Below are positions 11,401 to 24,469 of a stretch of DNA of 64,000 bases, piece by piece; position 1 is the stretch's first letter; every line of letters starts with the position of its first letter. The position numbers and the translations under genes are program-made. Origin of the DNA: Phyllostachys edulis (taxonomy: Eukaryota > Streptophyta > Magnoliopsida > Poales > Poaceae); the NCBI GenBank assembly GCA_036346405.1, contig CM070568.1:1699674-1763673 (forward strand), given 5' to 3'. The notes beneath the pieces were generated by a model. The model had not been told where the DNA came from, ran no database searches, and saw nothing but the letters and a program-made list of their open reading frames with translations.

Positions 11401-13221
11401 TAAACCTCCAATTGAGGAACTGAGATACTTCCTAGAGTTCCAGCTTCCCAGAGTGTGGGCACCAGTTCGTGATGAGCACCTTGGCCATCAAAGGAAAGAG
11501 CCTGTGGGTCCATCCTTGCAGTTCAGCTTGATGGGGAAAAAGCTGTATGTCAGCCAAGAGCAGGTATTTGGATGTAGGGGTGATGTCCGTTTGCCTTTAT
11601 CGTAAGCTTATTGATGCATGCATGTCAGTGATCTTTGATGTACTCGCAGTCAGTTAAACATAAAAAAATGCAGTATACTGAAAACGGCAAAATCTGTAAT
11701 GAAACTAACAGAGCATCAATATATTATACACTTCAAACTGTAAAGCTTATGGTATTGCTATACTATTAGTTAGTGAGAATCTGTACAGAAACCATATACA
11801 CTAAGTAATGAACTATTCTATGCACATGGTAAGCTGATAACCTCCTGTGAACTGGCTTTGTATTATGTCTATTGTTGTCATAACTCTTCCCTGTAATCAG
11901 AAAAGAGAAGTTATTGACCTTAAAGTATTGTCCAGTTGTGTCAGCATTGCTTTTGTGTAGACCTGACTTTTCCTAGAGCGACTTTATTTTGTAGTCACTC
12001 ATATCTGTCCTACTAAACCAAGAGAAGAATATTATGTTATCCAATCACAAATTAGCTCTCTCTTTCTTACTGCCAAAACAGTTTTGTGGCCAGTACAGCC
12101 CTAATTCTGGAATTTATCCACTAGAAAAGTGCAGTGTCTTAAAGTCGGGATTCCAGGGACTGATGGTAACTAGTTCCTTAGTAACTGCTGTAACTAGATC
12201 TCTATGTAAACCATCCAGTTATTGAACAACACATAAAAGTAAGTGATATTCATGTTGTTTTATGAGTGGATTAGAATGATATGTTAACCATGTTTACACG
12301 TGGCACATCGTTTAGCAATATTATTGAGACATGTAGAATAAGAGGTGAAGAAGTTTAAAAACAGCATGATTCTAGAGAAAACCCACTGACATGCCCCCAA
12401 GTTGTGGTCGAGTCTAAAACGATCTCCATCAAATATGAAATATTAAATCTAGTCCAGTATCCTAGTGGTTTCTATAACCTGCTTTATGCAATCATGCTAA
12501 AGACCCTAGACTATTGCATCACCTGCACATTTCTTGTTCTACAGTTCTCCTGTAGGCTTTCGTCATGATTCATATATCATTACAGGTGGTAGTGGGTCGC
12601 AAGCCAGTCACTGGACTAAGATTATGCTTGGAAGGCGCTAAGCAGAACAGGCTATGCATCCAAGTGCAGCATTTGGCATCTCTTCCAAAGATCCTCAAAC
12701 CTTACTGGGACGCGCACATGACCATTGGTGCACCCAAGTGGCAGGGGCCAGAGGAGCAGGACAGCCGCTGGTTTGAGCCTGTGAAGTGGAAGAACTTCTC
12801 CCACGTCAGCACAGCGCCGGTTGAGTACCATGAGACACTCATTGGGGACATCTCTGGTGTGTATATTGTCACTGGGGCTCAGCTTGGGGTGTGGGACTTT
12901 GGATCAAAGAATGTCCTGTACATGAAGCTTCTATACTCAAAGGTGCCTGGTTGCACCATCCGGAGATCGCTGTGGGACCATAGCCCTGCCACAGCCAGCA
13001 ACCAACTGACAAGTGGGCTCGCTAACACTGACTCTCCAGACCCCGGGGACTCAGGGGTGGGCTCGAGCGATGCAGGGAAGCTGGTGAAAATTGTGGACAG
13101 GTCAGAGTTGTGCAAAGGGCCTGATGACCTGCCAGGGCACTGGTTGGTGACCGGCGGGAAGCTTGGCATTGACAAGGGCAAGGTTGTTCTGAGGGTGAAG
13201 TATTCTTTGCTGAATTACTGA
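8458..13221 (+). CDS. MACPF-domain protein, CAD1/NSL1-like, 587 aa, seven coding exons
   Basis: I assembled the exons 8458-8715, 9408-9646, 9723-9918, 9998-10081, 10789-10975, 11400-11563 and 12586-13221. They total 1764 nt in one frame, ending in TGA. The product fits the plant MACPF family (about 550-620 aa). Residues 1-86 carry GRGFDVNYDTRLLYCKG and CSFHE. The MACPF signature YGTHIIT is at about residues 171-177, then GGKDVIY and FRRRGGDDLVQSHTEWA. The last exon encodes WQGPEEQDSRWFEPV, the GVYIVTGAQLGVWDFGS block and a C-terminal LVTGGKLGIDKGKVVLRVKY strand. Arabidopsis relatives CAD1 and NSL1 restrain salicylate-linked cell death; a similar role here is inferred from the family, not visible. 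The pore-former fold is known of the family. I see no signal peptide. The start ATG has a good context (GAAATGG). All junctions are GT-AG except intron 4 (GC-AG). No frameshift is present, unlike all neighbouring transposon genes. Confidence 0.93.
10082..10788 (+). other. Intron 4 of the MACPF gene, GC-AG type
   Basis: The reading frame requires exon 4 to end in GCAAAG at 10081, followed by GCATGC. No GT lies at that point. The acceptor TTGCTGCAG ends at 10788 and exon 5 continues in frame with GATGTCACTG, giving the family-conserved DVTVIF. GC-AG introns are a minor class in plants and are usually still spliced by the major spliceosome. Part of this intron (10180-10330) looks like an inserted repeat. 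Confidence 0.82.
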
Positions 13222-13800
13222 CAACAGTCAGTTTGTGTTCTTGCAAACTTTGTAGTTCAGCTTGGTGTTGTAATTGTAGTAGTAGTTTTAAGTTCTCCAT
13301 TTTTTTTGTCTGTCATCTAGTGATAAGGAGATTGATTGATTTGGTAGTTGTTTGCAGCTGCTTGGCTGTTCCTACTTCCTATAATATCATGTGAGTTTTT
13401 GGTCTGAATTTAGGGGAAGGAAATGTCCGGATGGATGTAGGCATCCCTTTCTTCCTTGTGTTTGTTCAGGTCTTGAGTAAGGCATAGTAGTGATCTTGTA
13501 GATACACAACTGTGTAGTCAAATGCTGGGGGGTTACAAACGGTATGCATGAGTTGCATCAGCACTATACTATTATTCATTCATAGTTTTCTTGTGTTCGT
13601 CTTTTAGAAATTTGTTTGCTTGTCCTTTTGTTAGGAGGATCAATTCAGCTTATTGCAATGCGAATGAGTTTGCCTTTATGGAAGATCCTCGCTTGGCGAT
13701 GAATTCATTTGTGATCAAATTTCGAAATTGCCTACGCCAAATTCATCAGGATCTAGCATACAAGTGGATCATGAGAAGATGCTTAATGTTTGTCTAACAT
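13222..13800 (+). other. 3' UTR and downstream of the MACPF gene
   Basis: After TGA the sequence is T-rich with TTTGTAGTTC and TTGTAATTG stretches typical of plant 3' ends. I see no clean AATAAA signal, so the polyadenylation point is not placed. The small plus-strand open frame at 13591-13797 is not supported. Confidence 0.45.
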
Positions 13801-15544
13801 GGATGGTCGTGTTTCTTGGATAATAGATTCTTCATGTTAGATCGGCCTGTACGTGGGGGAAGAATGCACAGATGGGCCTGAGATTTGAAAGCCCAGATGA
13901 TATGGCCCTTATCTTCCGTGTCTACGCTAATCAAGAGTGCAAGGACAAAACTGTATGTACGTTTTTTTTAAGACGTAGTACCGTGTGTTATAACAGATCA
14001 CGAAATGAGAGTGAGAGAGAAGATGGAGACGAGGAGTGGGTCGAGTGGCGGCGATGGAGCCTAGGACAAGAGAGGGAGACGGGGAATGCGACGTAGAGGC
14101 TCTGCAAGCGTTGAGGGACGGGGACGCATGCGGGCGACCGGTTGCGTGAGTGGTTCTGGTGATAGCGAGGTTGAAGGAGTGCAAATCAAGGGTGGTGGCA
14201 CCGACGTGGGTGCGAGGCGGGGCGCGGGGTGAATCAGAGGAAGAAGAGCGGAGCGGCGATGGCGTAGATGCGAGGATTGATCCTGGTAGGGATGCGTTGT
14301 AGCTGACACAGTGGTCCCAGTGTGCGCGAAGGTTTCGTTGGTTTTTTACGTACGTAGGTAGGGGTGGGATGATCCTCCCGCTGTGTAGGGGTAAACTCCT
14401 TTTATTAGTTAAGATATACAACATTGCAACTTCTTGTTTACTCAGAGACGGACCCAATCGTGGGTCAGCCAGGGCTAGAGCCCATCTTACTGCTATTCGG
14501 ACAGTGGATATCCTCCTCGAGCACCTACATCTATTCATGGATGAAGTGGGTCATCATGTCTAAACGTAGAAGAAGACTACTCCCACAAGCACCCTTTTAT
14601 TTTAGTCCTAGGTTCGCCACCGTCCATCTCTCGTGCATTCCATCTAAAAATACTACACAAATATAGTACACAATGGTGTGACATCAGCTGTCTGTAAGCT
14701 TTGACATATAGGACACGGGATGATGTGAAAGAGAGAGGATGAGTATAGAGAATTGAGTCGTCTCTCGTACAGTAGCTGATTGTAACACGAGAAATAAGAC
14801 ATATTATATATGGATGAGCTGTCTATAGAAATATGTAAAAAGATAACATAAGGTCAAAGCTATTTTTAGTGTTGTCTATAGATGATATAAAAAGATACTA
14901 CAGGCAACCGTTGTCTATACCATTTTACGTGTACAAAACGAAATGTATTTTAATACGGAGGGCAGCGGTGAGTAGCAGTACTCTCTCTCTCTATATAAAT
15001 TGCATTGAAGCAATTTCTTATTTGAGTTAGGTGGCAGGCACTTTTCGGTGCTTCTTAATTACTGTACGATTGACCACAGCACGAAGCCTAAATTTGTAGT
15101 ACGTAATCCAACTAGCAGTAGTCACTCGTACACACCACTCCATACAGTATACTAGATCAAGATTCAAGGTGCATTTCATTTGTGTTACGAATACTATAGG
15201 CATTTGTGCGAGCCATAATTGGTGACAATAACATCCTAGCTAGTCAATCAATTAGTCATGCGTGCGGAGATAATTGAGAGACAAAATACAAGACGTGCTA
15301 GCACCATACGTGCCTCCATCATGCATGTAGCGTTATACGCGGCACTACCATGTACCTCTATACAGTATGTACTTTCACTTCTCATATATCACTTAAATCG
15401 TATGATGATACATCTTTATCTATTTGAACGTACTCCAATAATAATTATAAGATGCTCCAAAGTGAGTTCTATGATTATTGATTGCTGATACCCTAGCTAT
15501 GATTACTGAAAATGCTCAGGAAAAAGGATTGATTAGAGGGGTAA
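13801..15544. other. Intergenic DNA with repeat fragments
   Basis: No gene is supported. The minus-strand open frame at 13927-14538 is basic and low-complexity and resembles nothing I know. At 14443-14480 a stretch like GACGGACCCA ... GGGCTAGAGCCC resembles ends of hAT-like MITEs common in grasses. At about 15350-15475 one arm of the foldback repeat found at 45-47 kb appears (CACTTAAATCGTATGATGAT). Confidence 0.45.
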
Positions 15545-16338
15545 TGTGAGAACCCGCAGATTTAACCTAAACTAAATAACAGTAATCGGTGATTAACGAT
15601 AATTAAAATTCTTTAAATCCAGAATAAATAGTAATTTCAGAGTTAATATCAAACGCATAATCATTACATCTGACAATAAGCGGATTATAAAAACAATTTC
15701 TCCAATATCATTATCAATCAAGATTCAACTACAAAAAAATAAATCCAGTTACAGAGCATAAGTAATATATTGCAAACCCGTTGCTTGTTTCAAATTAATC
15801 TTTACAACCAATTGCAATGCTTATAACAACAATTAATTAAATCATAATCCGCTTCTTGCATTCTTGTAGCATCAGCTATCCTTGCCACCTTGTACCTTGA
15901 GCACCAGTCCATAGAGCCATCTCGCGATCCTTTCCCATCGCTCGTTAGAAAAATTAGAAAGCGGTTAGCAAGCCAAAGCCAAGTTGATAATAGAAAATAG
16001 AAATTAGAAGGTTGGAAGTGGTCGTCAGAATTTTTCAAAGCTCACTAGGGTTCCCTGATCAACTCAAGCTAGCCAGCCCCTTGATCGTCAAGGTACCCAG
16101 ACTAGCTAGAGTTAACCGGCATCTCTTTGCTTTCGTGGGTTTCATCATGCAGCGTTTAATTTAATCCGACACCCACGTATACTAAATTACTCAGCCACAG
16201 AAAATCACCCGCATAGTGATTTCCTAACCACAGACAAAAAAGCCCCCAACGAAAATCTTGCCATAAGGATAAGAGTAAGGGCAAAATGGTCTTGTGTTTG
16301 GGCAAGAGAGTGCATAGCCAAAGCCACCTCCATATAAA
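15545..16338 (+). repeat. Gypsy-type LTR relic beginning TGTGAGAACCC
   Basis: It starts TGTGAGAACCCGC, and a later part (16190-16320: CAGCCACAGAAAATC, then AAAATGG and GCATAGCC) aligns with the Gypsy 3' LTR at 50175-51172. The relation is distant but collinear over several blocks. The sequence is cut at 16338 by a DNA element and seems to resume at 19190. I cannot place its other end, and no gag or pol follows, so this is a solo or truncated LTR. Confidence 0.6.
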
Positions 16339-16596
16339 GGCCCCGTTTGGTTCGGCTTCGGCTTCCGGTCGGAAAAGCCGGAAGCTAAACCAAACGGCTA
16401 CCTTTTCAAAGCCGCTTTCATTCTCAACGCGAGGAAGCCGAAAGCGAGAAGCTGCCGCGGGGCAGCTTCCGCGGCTTCCCACCACCACGCTTCCGTATTT
16501 ACCCCTGGAGTTCACACTTATTTACCCGCAATTTTCCATCGCATAAAAACCCCCCAACCGGCCGAACCCTAACCCTAATCCCTTCTCCCCGCGCCC

Positions 16597-17290
16597 TTGA
16601 GCCCCTCCTTTTCTTCCTCCCATGCGCGACGCTCCCTCTCGGCCTCTCCCCGGCGCCCTCCTCCCCACCGCCTCCTCCACAGCCTCCTCCACCCCAGCCT
16701 CCTCCACCAGCGCCTCCTCCACCCACGACGACTCTCCTCCACGGCGCCTCCTCCACTCCACTCCAAGACCTCCCGTGCCCTCCTTCACCCCCAGTGCCCT
16801 CCTCCACGGCGCACCTCCTCCACGACGCCCTCCTCCACGGCGCACCTCCTCCACGACGCCCTCCTCCCCGATGCACCTCCTCCCTGGCGCCATCCTCCCC
16901 ATCGACCTCACTTGGATCCAGATCCAGATCTAGATCTGGATCCCACCCGCCTCCTTCTCCCCCGCTTTGCCCGCCTCACCTCCACCTCCTCCTGCCCCCC
17001 CTCCTCCTTTCACCACTCAGGCGCCATCCTCCTCCTTCGCTACCTCCCTCGTCTGGCAGCCCTCCTTCTCGTTCCTCCCCAGTGCCTTCTCCTCCGGCTC
17101 CTCCCCCTACCGTTGGCCTCCATCCTCGACCCCGCCGTCGGCCTCCTTCCCTGAAGCCACTGGCCTCCTCCCCCGACACTGGTGCCCTTCTCCTCCACCC
17201 TCGGCGCCCTCCTCCACCTTCCTCCTCCCCGGTGCACCTCCTCCACCTCCCTCCATCTCTAGCTTACTGCAGGCTGCAGTTCCTACTTCC
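16597..17290. repeat. CCT-rich low-complexity block with a 31-bp tandem duplication
   Basis: It is dominated by CTCCTCC motifs. Two perfect 31-bp units lie at 16797-16827 and 16828-16858, with a degenerate third. Every frame is open because the composition lacks stops, giving Pro/Ser-rich or Arg/Gly-rich open frames on both strands. None is credible as a gene. Confidence 0.8.
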
Positions 17291-18778
17291 TACCTGAACC
17301 TCTGTTGTGTGTTCTACACTTCTACTCATTGATTTACACATCATGCAATTGCAGGACCAGTGAAATTCATCATGGAGCCCTACAATGGCAGCTTGTTTTG
17401 ATCGAATTATTGCTCATTGTGGCATTCAGTATGTGCTACAATTTTGAATGGTTCAAATTGTACTTCTGTCAAATGTCATGCTGAAATTTTGCATTTTGAT
17501 TCATGTATTGTGCTGTGCTTGTGTTGTGCTATGATGGATGGAATGGCTTGGATAATTCATGATTGATGAATGAATGATGCTGACATAATGCTAGATGATG
17601 ATCTAGAATTGAATTAACATAGTTACTACTAGCTTATTGCACTGATTTCATGAATTGAAACGATGAATTGGTTGGATGACTTGATACTTGATGAATCATA
17701 TATGAATTGCATACTGGAGTCATGTTACAATATCTAGCTAGCTGTTAAGAAGTTTAGTACTTGATACTTAAGTAGTTTATGTAGCTGTGATTTATGTAGC
17801 TCCACACATTGGCAGTGATAGTGTAAAAAATGGCCGAGCAATCTAGATGCAAGATACATTACTATGATACTGTCTAAGCCTTGATTGTTCACATGATCGA
17901 TGATCTATTGATATTATGGTTCTAAGTCAGTAATGAGATAGCAACCTATACTTTGTGAGAATTTTGTTATCTTTTCTCATTTTCTGAAACCAACTAGTTG
18001 TGAGTCATGGTTATTGTATATTTGTATCTTATTGTATATGGCTCATTGTGATTGTAGATGCAAAATTCTTCAATTCATGTATCACCTGTAAGTTTGCATT
18101 AGGACACATCCTTTTTCTTATCATGTCATGTGTTAATCTCAATTCTAATGTACGGACCTTCTCATGAGTACTAGCCTAGTGTGTAAGGTTCATACCCTCA
18201 AATTGCTTGGACTATCTACTGACTTTTGCTCATTCAAATATGGTTTCATTGTCCAAATAAATGAAAGAATTGAGGTTTAGCTTATGTAGTTCAAATCAGA
18301 TATTTTTGTATTCTATTATGTGTTTTGATCTCTTGATTGATTGATATTAGATCAATTAGTTTGTCAGCATGCATGTGAGTTTGCAAGTTCTTGTTTGCGG
18401 TATTATAGAATTTGGCTATATTAATCTTTCCATTTTTAGGGATACGTGTGAGGGTGGGGTGCCTAACACTGCCGATGCCTGTTCCAAGCCGGGAAAAAAG
18501 TGGAGGGGGCATTAATTGTTTGTAATAATTATTTATATAACAATTGTTGTAATAAATGTTTACTGTAATAATTGCCGTTAAATACGCTAATCCTCGATTC
18601 ACATGGTGGAGAAATTCGTACAACATGCTTCAATTCAGTGCTTGATCAGTTTTATGACCTAATTGAGGTTGGTAAGGTGTACTTGATATCTAGAGGATCA
18701 GTGAAACTTGCTCAGAAGTAGTTTATAATTATATCCATTAATGCATGTTCATCTTATTGTCAATGCCTCGTCAATTGC

Positions 18779-19012
18779 GTTAGTCGTCGTCAATTGTCGT
18801 TAAATGTTGTTAAATATTGATAAATATAATCAAATATCGTTAAATATCATTAAATATTGTTAAATGTCATTAATTGTCGTTAAATATCGTCAAATATAGT
18901 CAAACGTCGTTAAACATCGTTAAATATTGTCAAATATCGTTAAATATCATCAAATATCGTTAAATATCATCAATTGTCGTCGTTAAATGTTGTTAATTGC
19001 GTTAAACGGCAT
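18779..19012. repeat. Decamer minisatellite, GTTAAATATC type
   Basis: About 22 copies of a 10-bp unit (RTYAAATATY, variants with GTC and ATT ends) run head to tail inside the 2.85-kb DNA element near its right end. Confidence 0.88.
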
Positions 19013-19189
19013 CAAACAAGCTATTATTGTCCTCAGGGGCATTTTAGACATTTCACATCTTGAAGTCGCACCACTTATCTAAAAGCCGATACCAAACACA
19101 AAATCGAAAAAGCCAGGTTATTCAAATTTACGAAAGCCCTCAGAGACAGTAGGAAAGTCGCTTTTGAAAAGCAACTAAACAAACAGCCC

Positions 19190-20609
19190 AAAGATCGCGC
19201 TTTCACAAAGCCACCCCTTGCCCCCATTTCATTCATGCACAACCAAAGCCACCACTCAAAGCAAAGCAAGCCTTGCAAACCACCTTTCTTTCCCACACTT
19301 CCACCCACGGCCACCAGCAAGGCAAGTAGCGACCAGAGCAAGACTCAAGCCCAAACACCCAAATCCACAACCAAGAATCGAGCCAAGTATCACCTCCATC
19401 ATTAACAATCCACACCCACATCGAATAGAAAAGAGTAGAAGAGGAAGGGAGCGCAAAGAAGAAGAGGAAGCCGGCGGAGCCAGGGCGACGACCTTGAACC
19501 ATCAGCAATCATCAACATCGCCAGGCATCAAGGCAGCCAGGGGGAGGAGCAAGCTCAGATTCTACATCATCACCGCTTGCAAGCCGATCGCAACGAGGGA
19601 GAAGGGGAGAGCACCAGCACGGGACCGGCACTACCATCCTCTTCCCCACCCCTAATCTCAACAGAAGGTAACCCTCAGTTAAACCTTAGTGCTCCACACA
19701 TCATCATCCACCCATAGATACCCTCACAGAAATGCTCACATATAGCTCTCATTTCATATTTCATCACAGAGCAGAGGAGGGTTTGGGTTAGAGAGCGAGG
19801 GGGAGAATACCTCAGAGCACGGCTTTAGCAGCACCACCCTCACCACCGATAGCAAGCATCATAGCCACATCCAACTCATCTAGTATTCATGCATAAGCAC
19901 AATAACCTACATTAGTGAAAGGAAATCGGCATAATCACTAGAATCATAGCAAAGCGAGAATAAAAAGGGGAGGTTAGAGAGTAAGGGGGGTTTGGAGGTG
20001 TGTAGAGGCAGTGGAGGCCAGGATCGGCGCATGCAGTTGCCGACTGGCAACAAGCAATAAGACACGCTGTGTGAGGAGGGGAGGCCAGATCGGTGAGGCG
20101 GCGGCTGCCTGGCCACGCCAAGGGGAGGTCAAGCCGAGGAAGCCCGTGAAGGAGCCAAAGGGCCGGGCCTAGCGGCCAGTGAGTCTGCCAAGAGCGGGCG
20201 ACGCCAGAGAGGAGAGCCGCGGGTTGAGCCAAGTCGGAGGTCGGAGATATAGCGGCGCCATGGCGGAGCCGAGGCGGTGGTAGCTGCAAGAGGCGGCTGG
20301 ACCGGAGGACGGGAAGGGCAGTTAGCCGACAGCATGGACCCCATGGGAGCCTGAGGCTTGTGGAGGAAGCAGAAGCAGGCATGAGGAACAGCAATGGCGG
20401 CAGGCCACGGCCGAGGGAGAGAGGAGGCCTGGGAGCGGTGGTAGCATCAAAGGACCAGCGGTGTGTGCCGTGAGCACCCCAGTGGCCGCGCTTGGTTTGA
20501 GAGAGAGATTGGTGGAGAGAAGGGGTGAGATTTGGGGGAAGAAGGTGAGAGTGGGTTGTATAGTGAGTTGTGTGCGTGTGTGTGTGGCTTTGAGACGACC
20601 GAGAGGGGT

Positions 20610-20655
<46 letters not shown>

Positions 20656-22375
20656 TTAGGGCGAGTCGGGTCAAATGGGCGTCCTGGCCCCAAGACGCAA
20701 GACGGGTCAGCAGCTCGGCCCATTTCTACCGACCCATTCCGGTCCGGCTACTATTCGTGTTGTGTTGGGCCAGCCCACAGGCCATAGTGATGGTCCAGGT
20801 ACGGTCCATCGTCCTTTCAGGTTGCGTCTTGCAAGACTACCTGCTTAGTTTATCGGCCAAATGTGGCCTGCTTAGCCCATTTGGCCTGACAGAATGAAAA
20901 AATTCAAAAAAATCCAAAAAAATTCTAAAAAAATTAGAAAAATGTGTAGAATTCAGAAGTTGACATGAAAATTGAAAAAAAAAAATGAGACAACCATATT
21001 GAAAATGTAATAGAATTTTATTAATGTTCAAATAGCTAGCTCGTTAAAACATTTGTCATTTAGCTCATAAGACATGAAAAATTGAAAACAATCCTAGAAA
21101 AAAATATATATTTAAAAAACCAAAATAAATTTATATATACTTATAAAATGAACTATATAAATATTACAAATGGAAAGAAAATCATATAAATATTAATAAA
21201 TAAAAATAAAATTATATATGTATATTAAAAGCAAATGTCGTGTTGCGTCGCGTCTTAGTGCCTAGGTCGTCTTGGGTTTGGCCCAAACTATTCATGCCGT
21301 CTTGTCTTGGGCTTGTCGTCTTGTCGGGTGTCGGCCTAAACGCGGCTTGGCTATCGTCTTGCACGGGGCCTACTTATGAATAGTGTCATCTTTGTCTTGG
21401 GCGTGTCGTGCCAACAATTAGTGCTTCATGTTTGCCCATCAGCACTGACGCTTGGTCACTCTAGATTAGGGTGAGATTAGAGGTAGGATTAGAAATAGAT
21501 TTAGGACTTTAGGTTTAGAAGTATTATTATTAGGACTTGGGTAAGTGTTAATTATCTGCTATGCGATTCTTGCTTATTCCAAAGAGCTTTTGTCAATTAA
21601 TTGTTGTTAGTTTGTTTAGTTCTTGCGACTAATTATTTTTAACTTGGATCTTGTCGAGTTAACCAACTTAAAATCATTCTCAGATTAAATTGCTAGATAA
21701 GTTGTGTAGTCATTATTTCGATTGTTAATAGACTAGTTAGCTTGTGTAGCCATTTTATGCGTCACGGTATTTAGTCGAATGGTTTGAGTTTGTTTAATCT
21801 TGTTAGTTTAATTAGTTAAGCGGAACCCTGCCTCAACCTTAGCGTGATTAGATAGTAGAGCGACTATTTTGAGGAGTGCTAACTCCGTTTAGATCTCGAC
21901 AAGTTTTATTTAAATTAATTTGTACTAACATTTAGAGGTCACTAACTTAGGCATATATTATATCACTCAAAATTCAACTACATATCTACTTATATTACTA
22001 TTCGTGCTACCGTGTGGCTACAGAGGATCTAACCGACACCAGTGAGCAGCTTGATCGAGTTTCATCAACGTCAATCTTTCCTACAACTCCAAAGGCAACC
22101 GATCCTCTTGAACATAAATATAGTTAATTTAAATGTAAACCGTATATTGCACTATATGTTTATTGCATCAAAATTGTTTTCTCAAAACTTAAATAAATGA
22201 TTGAGATGAAAATGATTAAGATGATTAAGAAAGAAATGAGAATTAGTAAGTGGGTAAAAGGGGGCCCTGGCAGGGGAACGTGACGACGAAGAGGATGAAG
22301 AGGTAAGAGGTGGGCCCCTTTTTACATATGGTTATAATATAAGGACAAACAAAACTCTTGCTCGGTCTGAACCAT
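19190..22375. other. Gene-poor DNA, probably LTR-type repeat sequence
   Basis: The first 500 bases may continue the LTR relic cut at 16338. 19760-20700 is G/A-rich with a GA microsatellite. 20890-21230 is A/T-rich homopolymer sequence. 21230-22260 is moderately AT-rich with no recognisable protein. The open frames here are composition artefacts. Confidence 0.4.
20616..20651. repeat. (GA)n microsatellite
   Basis: This is an uninterrupted GA run of about 17 units; arginine-glutamate open frames through it are artefacts. Confidence 0.95.
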
Positions 22376-23421
22376 TTTCCCGTTTCGACGGGCAGGAAAT
22401 GCTACCTTGTTATGTAATTAAGTTCTCCACAATGGGTCACATTGGAGTGTTGGGCACGGAAGGGAGCCGCCCCAAGGTGGAGTGTTGAGCACGGAAGAGA
22501 GCCGCCTCAACCAACATTACTGGAACTCGGTGTATGACGAGGTCAGCAGCGTGAATAAATCAGCACCGACGGAAAGTATGTTGGGTCACGGGGTAGGCTA
22601 CGATAGCTACAAACAAAAATTCTACCACGCGAACCAGGATGCCAAGCAAGTAGATGATCACAGATCGTTACCAATAGACGCCAGAGAGCAAATGGAAGAA
22701 GGGTTGGAGCACTGGTCCAACGAAGAGCGCTGCCGATGTAGTGGTCGAGTCGATCGCCTCCTCCAATAACGTCTGCGGTTCCTTGTGAAGATTGCGGATC
22801 GCCCTCAAAGCGCAACAATCGTAGTAGCGCCTCTCAGATCCACATCGCCCAGGAAAGAACAACCGAACGCCGGTGTGCCAAAGACTAAGTCGCACGTGGA
22901 GCTCTCAAGAAGATGGCGGCTAGGGTTTTGGTGGTGTTTCACGATCCTCCCAATGACCTCATGCACCTCCTTATATAGTGCTCGTGGCGGATCCTATCTC
23001 AACACGCTATTTAATCAGATTCGTCTTGGTTTGTTCCAACCTGCTATGTGTGACCAGAGGTTCATGTGTAGTTCGGTTGTGACTCGAAACCGCTTCCGAT
23101 CACGAGTCGATGCGGCTCCTAGCGTAACATATCGATTCCCAAATATACACAAATTATATCTGATTTAACCTTAATGCAATATGATCTACGACTGTGTCTT
23201 CATCACTTACGACTGTGTCCTATCTCAGATAATGACCAGATTCGATGTGGTCACGACTATTCGAACTCCTTACGACTGTGTTACGACCACTCTGTGATTA
23301 CGCTCGACTAGTCTACGACTAGCTCAGATTTGCATACGACGACCAGAATCGCTCGACCGAGCGACCTACTCGTGTATACTCCCTTTGCCTCACGATGTCC
23401 GGTTGAACTCTGGTGAGATGT
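22376..23421 (-). repeat. Unclassified repeat that Copia-B inserted into, possibly a minus-strand LTR
   Basis: It contains a 34-bp-spaced tandem duplication (GGAGTGTTG-GCACGGAAG at 22445 and 22479). On the minus strand it has GCACTATATAAGGAGG near 22970, which looks like a TATA box followed by a leader. Its sequence continues after Copia-B at 29786-29983. Copia-B is bounded by GATGT on both sides, so the two parts were once adjacent. I recognise no coding domain. Confidence 0.45.
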
Positions 23422-23652
23422 TGTTGGATTAATTGGGCTTGGTCCATTTTAATTTAGCAATTAATCAAATGAAATTCCTAGGCCCACTATTAATGCTAGG
23501 TGTAAAACCGTTTAGTCCCATATGGAGAATTGAATGGGAGTTACACCACTTTAAAAGGTGGAACGTGGTAACCCCTTGTGGAATTGGAGAGAGCTAATAC
23601 ACGCTGCTGCTTCCTTCCTTCGCCGTGCAAGGTCTTGCGTCTGCGTGCGTGT

Positions 23653-23687
<35 letters not shown>

Positions 23688-24413
23688 CGCAGCGCAGCGT
23701 GCACGGCGCGCGTTTTTCTTTATCTATTCAAAATCAAACGATCGACTCTGGCAAGAATCAGTGCGATTATTAGTGTATTATGGTCATGCGGTTAATAATG
23801 GATGCGATTATTAGTGACTAATGGCTGCGATTCGCCTCTTCATTTTTGTTTGTTACAAAAGAACTCTCCACTATATACGAGGGATTAGGGAGAAGAGTAT
23901 TCAGTTCGTGTTGTTCTTTGTTCTCTGCCATCTCCGGTCCAGAGCCTTGCGCGCACAAGTTTCTGGGCGAGTAGGCCTCCGGAACTTCGTCTGCTTGTGT
24001 ACCGCACGGGTAGGCGGGCGATCAAGTTTTTGGGAGCGATCACGACTACTCAATCTGCGACGCCTACTTCACGGTGGTGAATCGTTCATGAATCGCCTTG
24101 CGAACATCTTCCTGCATCAAGCTTCGTCCTGCATCACGCCTCGATCGACTACATCGAATAGGCCATCATGTCAACTGATGGTAACGGCGCCTCCGGTGTT
24201 TCTAACACTGGCCCCGCCCGAGGGTATAAATTGAAAACTTTTCTGGTGTATTTCTTTCTGTGCGCTATGAATATGTTAATAGATGTTTCTGTTAGCCTGT
24301 TCGTTAGCGAATATGAATACATCGTTGATAGATCACTCATGCATGTTTATGTCATGTTTTATATGCTGAATTTCTGGATTAAAATATACCGAAAATTGAC
24401 TACATTTCCAACA
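23422..24413 (+). repeat. Copia-B 5' LTR
   Basis: 992 bp, TGTTGG to CCAACA, with a GT microsatellite at about 23651-23683. The following bases (ATCCAAAAACTTGATAGG) are not an obvious match to a plant tRNA primer site. Confidence 0.95.
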
Positions 24414-24469
24414 ATCCAAAAACTTGATAGGTCTTTTTCGGTAGTTGGCTTTGTCGTCCGCTAAGCCAC

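Larger units (their letters stand above)
16339..19189. mobile_element. Non-autonomous DNA element, 2.85 kb, degenerate terminal inverted repeats
   Basis: The left end GGCCCCGTTTGGTTCGGCTT and the reverse complement of the right end (GGGCTGTTTGTTTAGTTGCT) are imperfect inverted repeats. Both sides carry AAA, a possible 3-bp duplication. The interior has a C/T-rich block, a unique-looking middle part and a decamer minisatellite, with no transposase. The element interrupts the LTR relic on either side. The superfamily is uncertain: PIF/Harbinger-like or hAT-like ends are both possible. Confidence 0.5.

Noticed and set aside
13927..14538. 203-codon minus-strand open frame
   Set aside because: Basic low-complexity sequence, no recognised motif, no homologous splice pattern, and it overlaps repeat-like DNA.
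16597..17332. Long Pro/Ser-rich open frames and their minus-strand Gly/Arg-rich partners
   Set aside because: They are open in all frames because of CCT-rich composition; no domain, no start context, and the block lies inside a DNA element.
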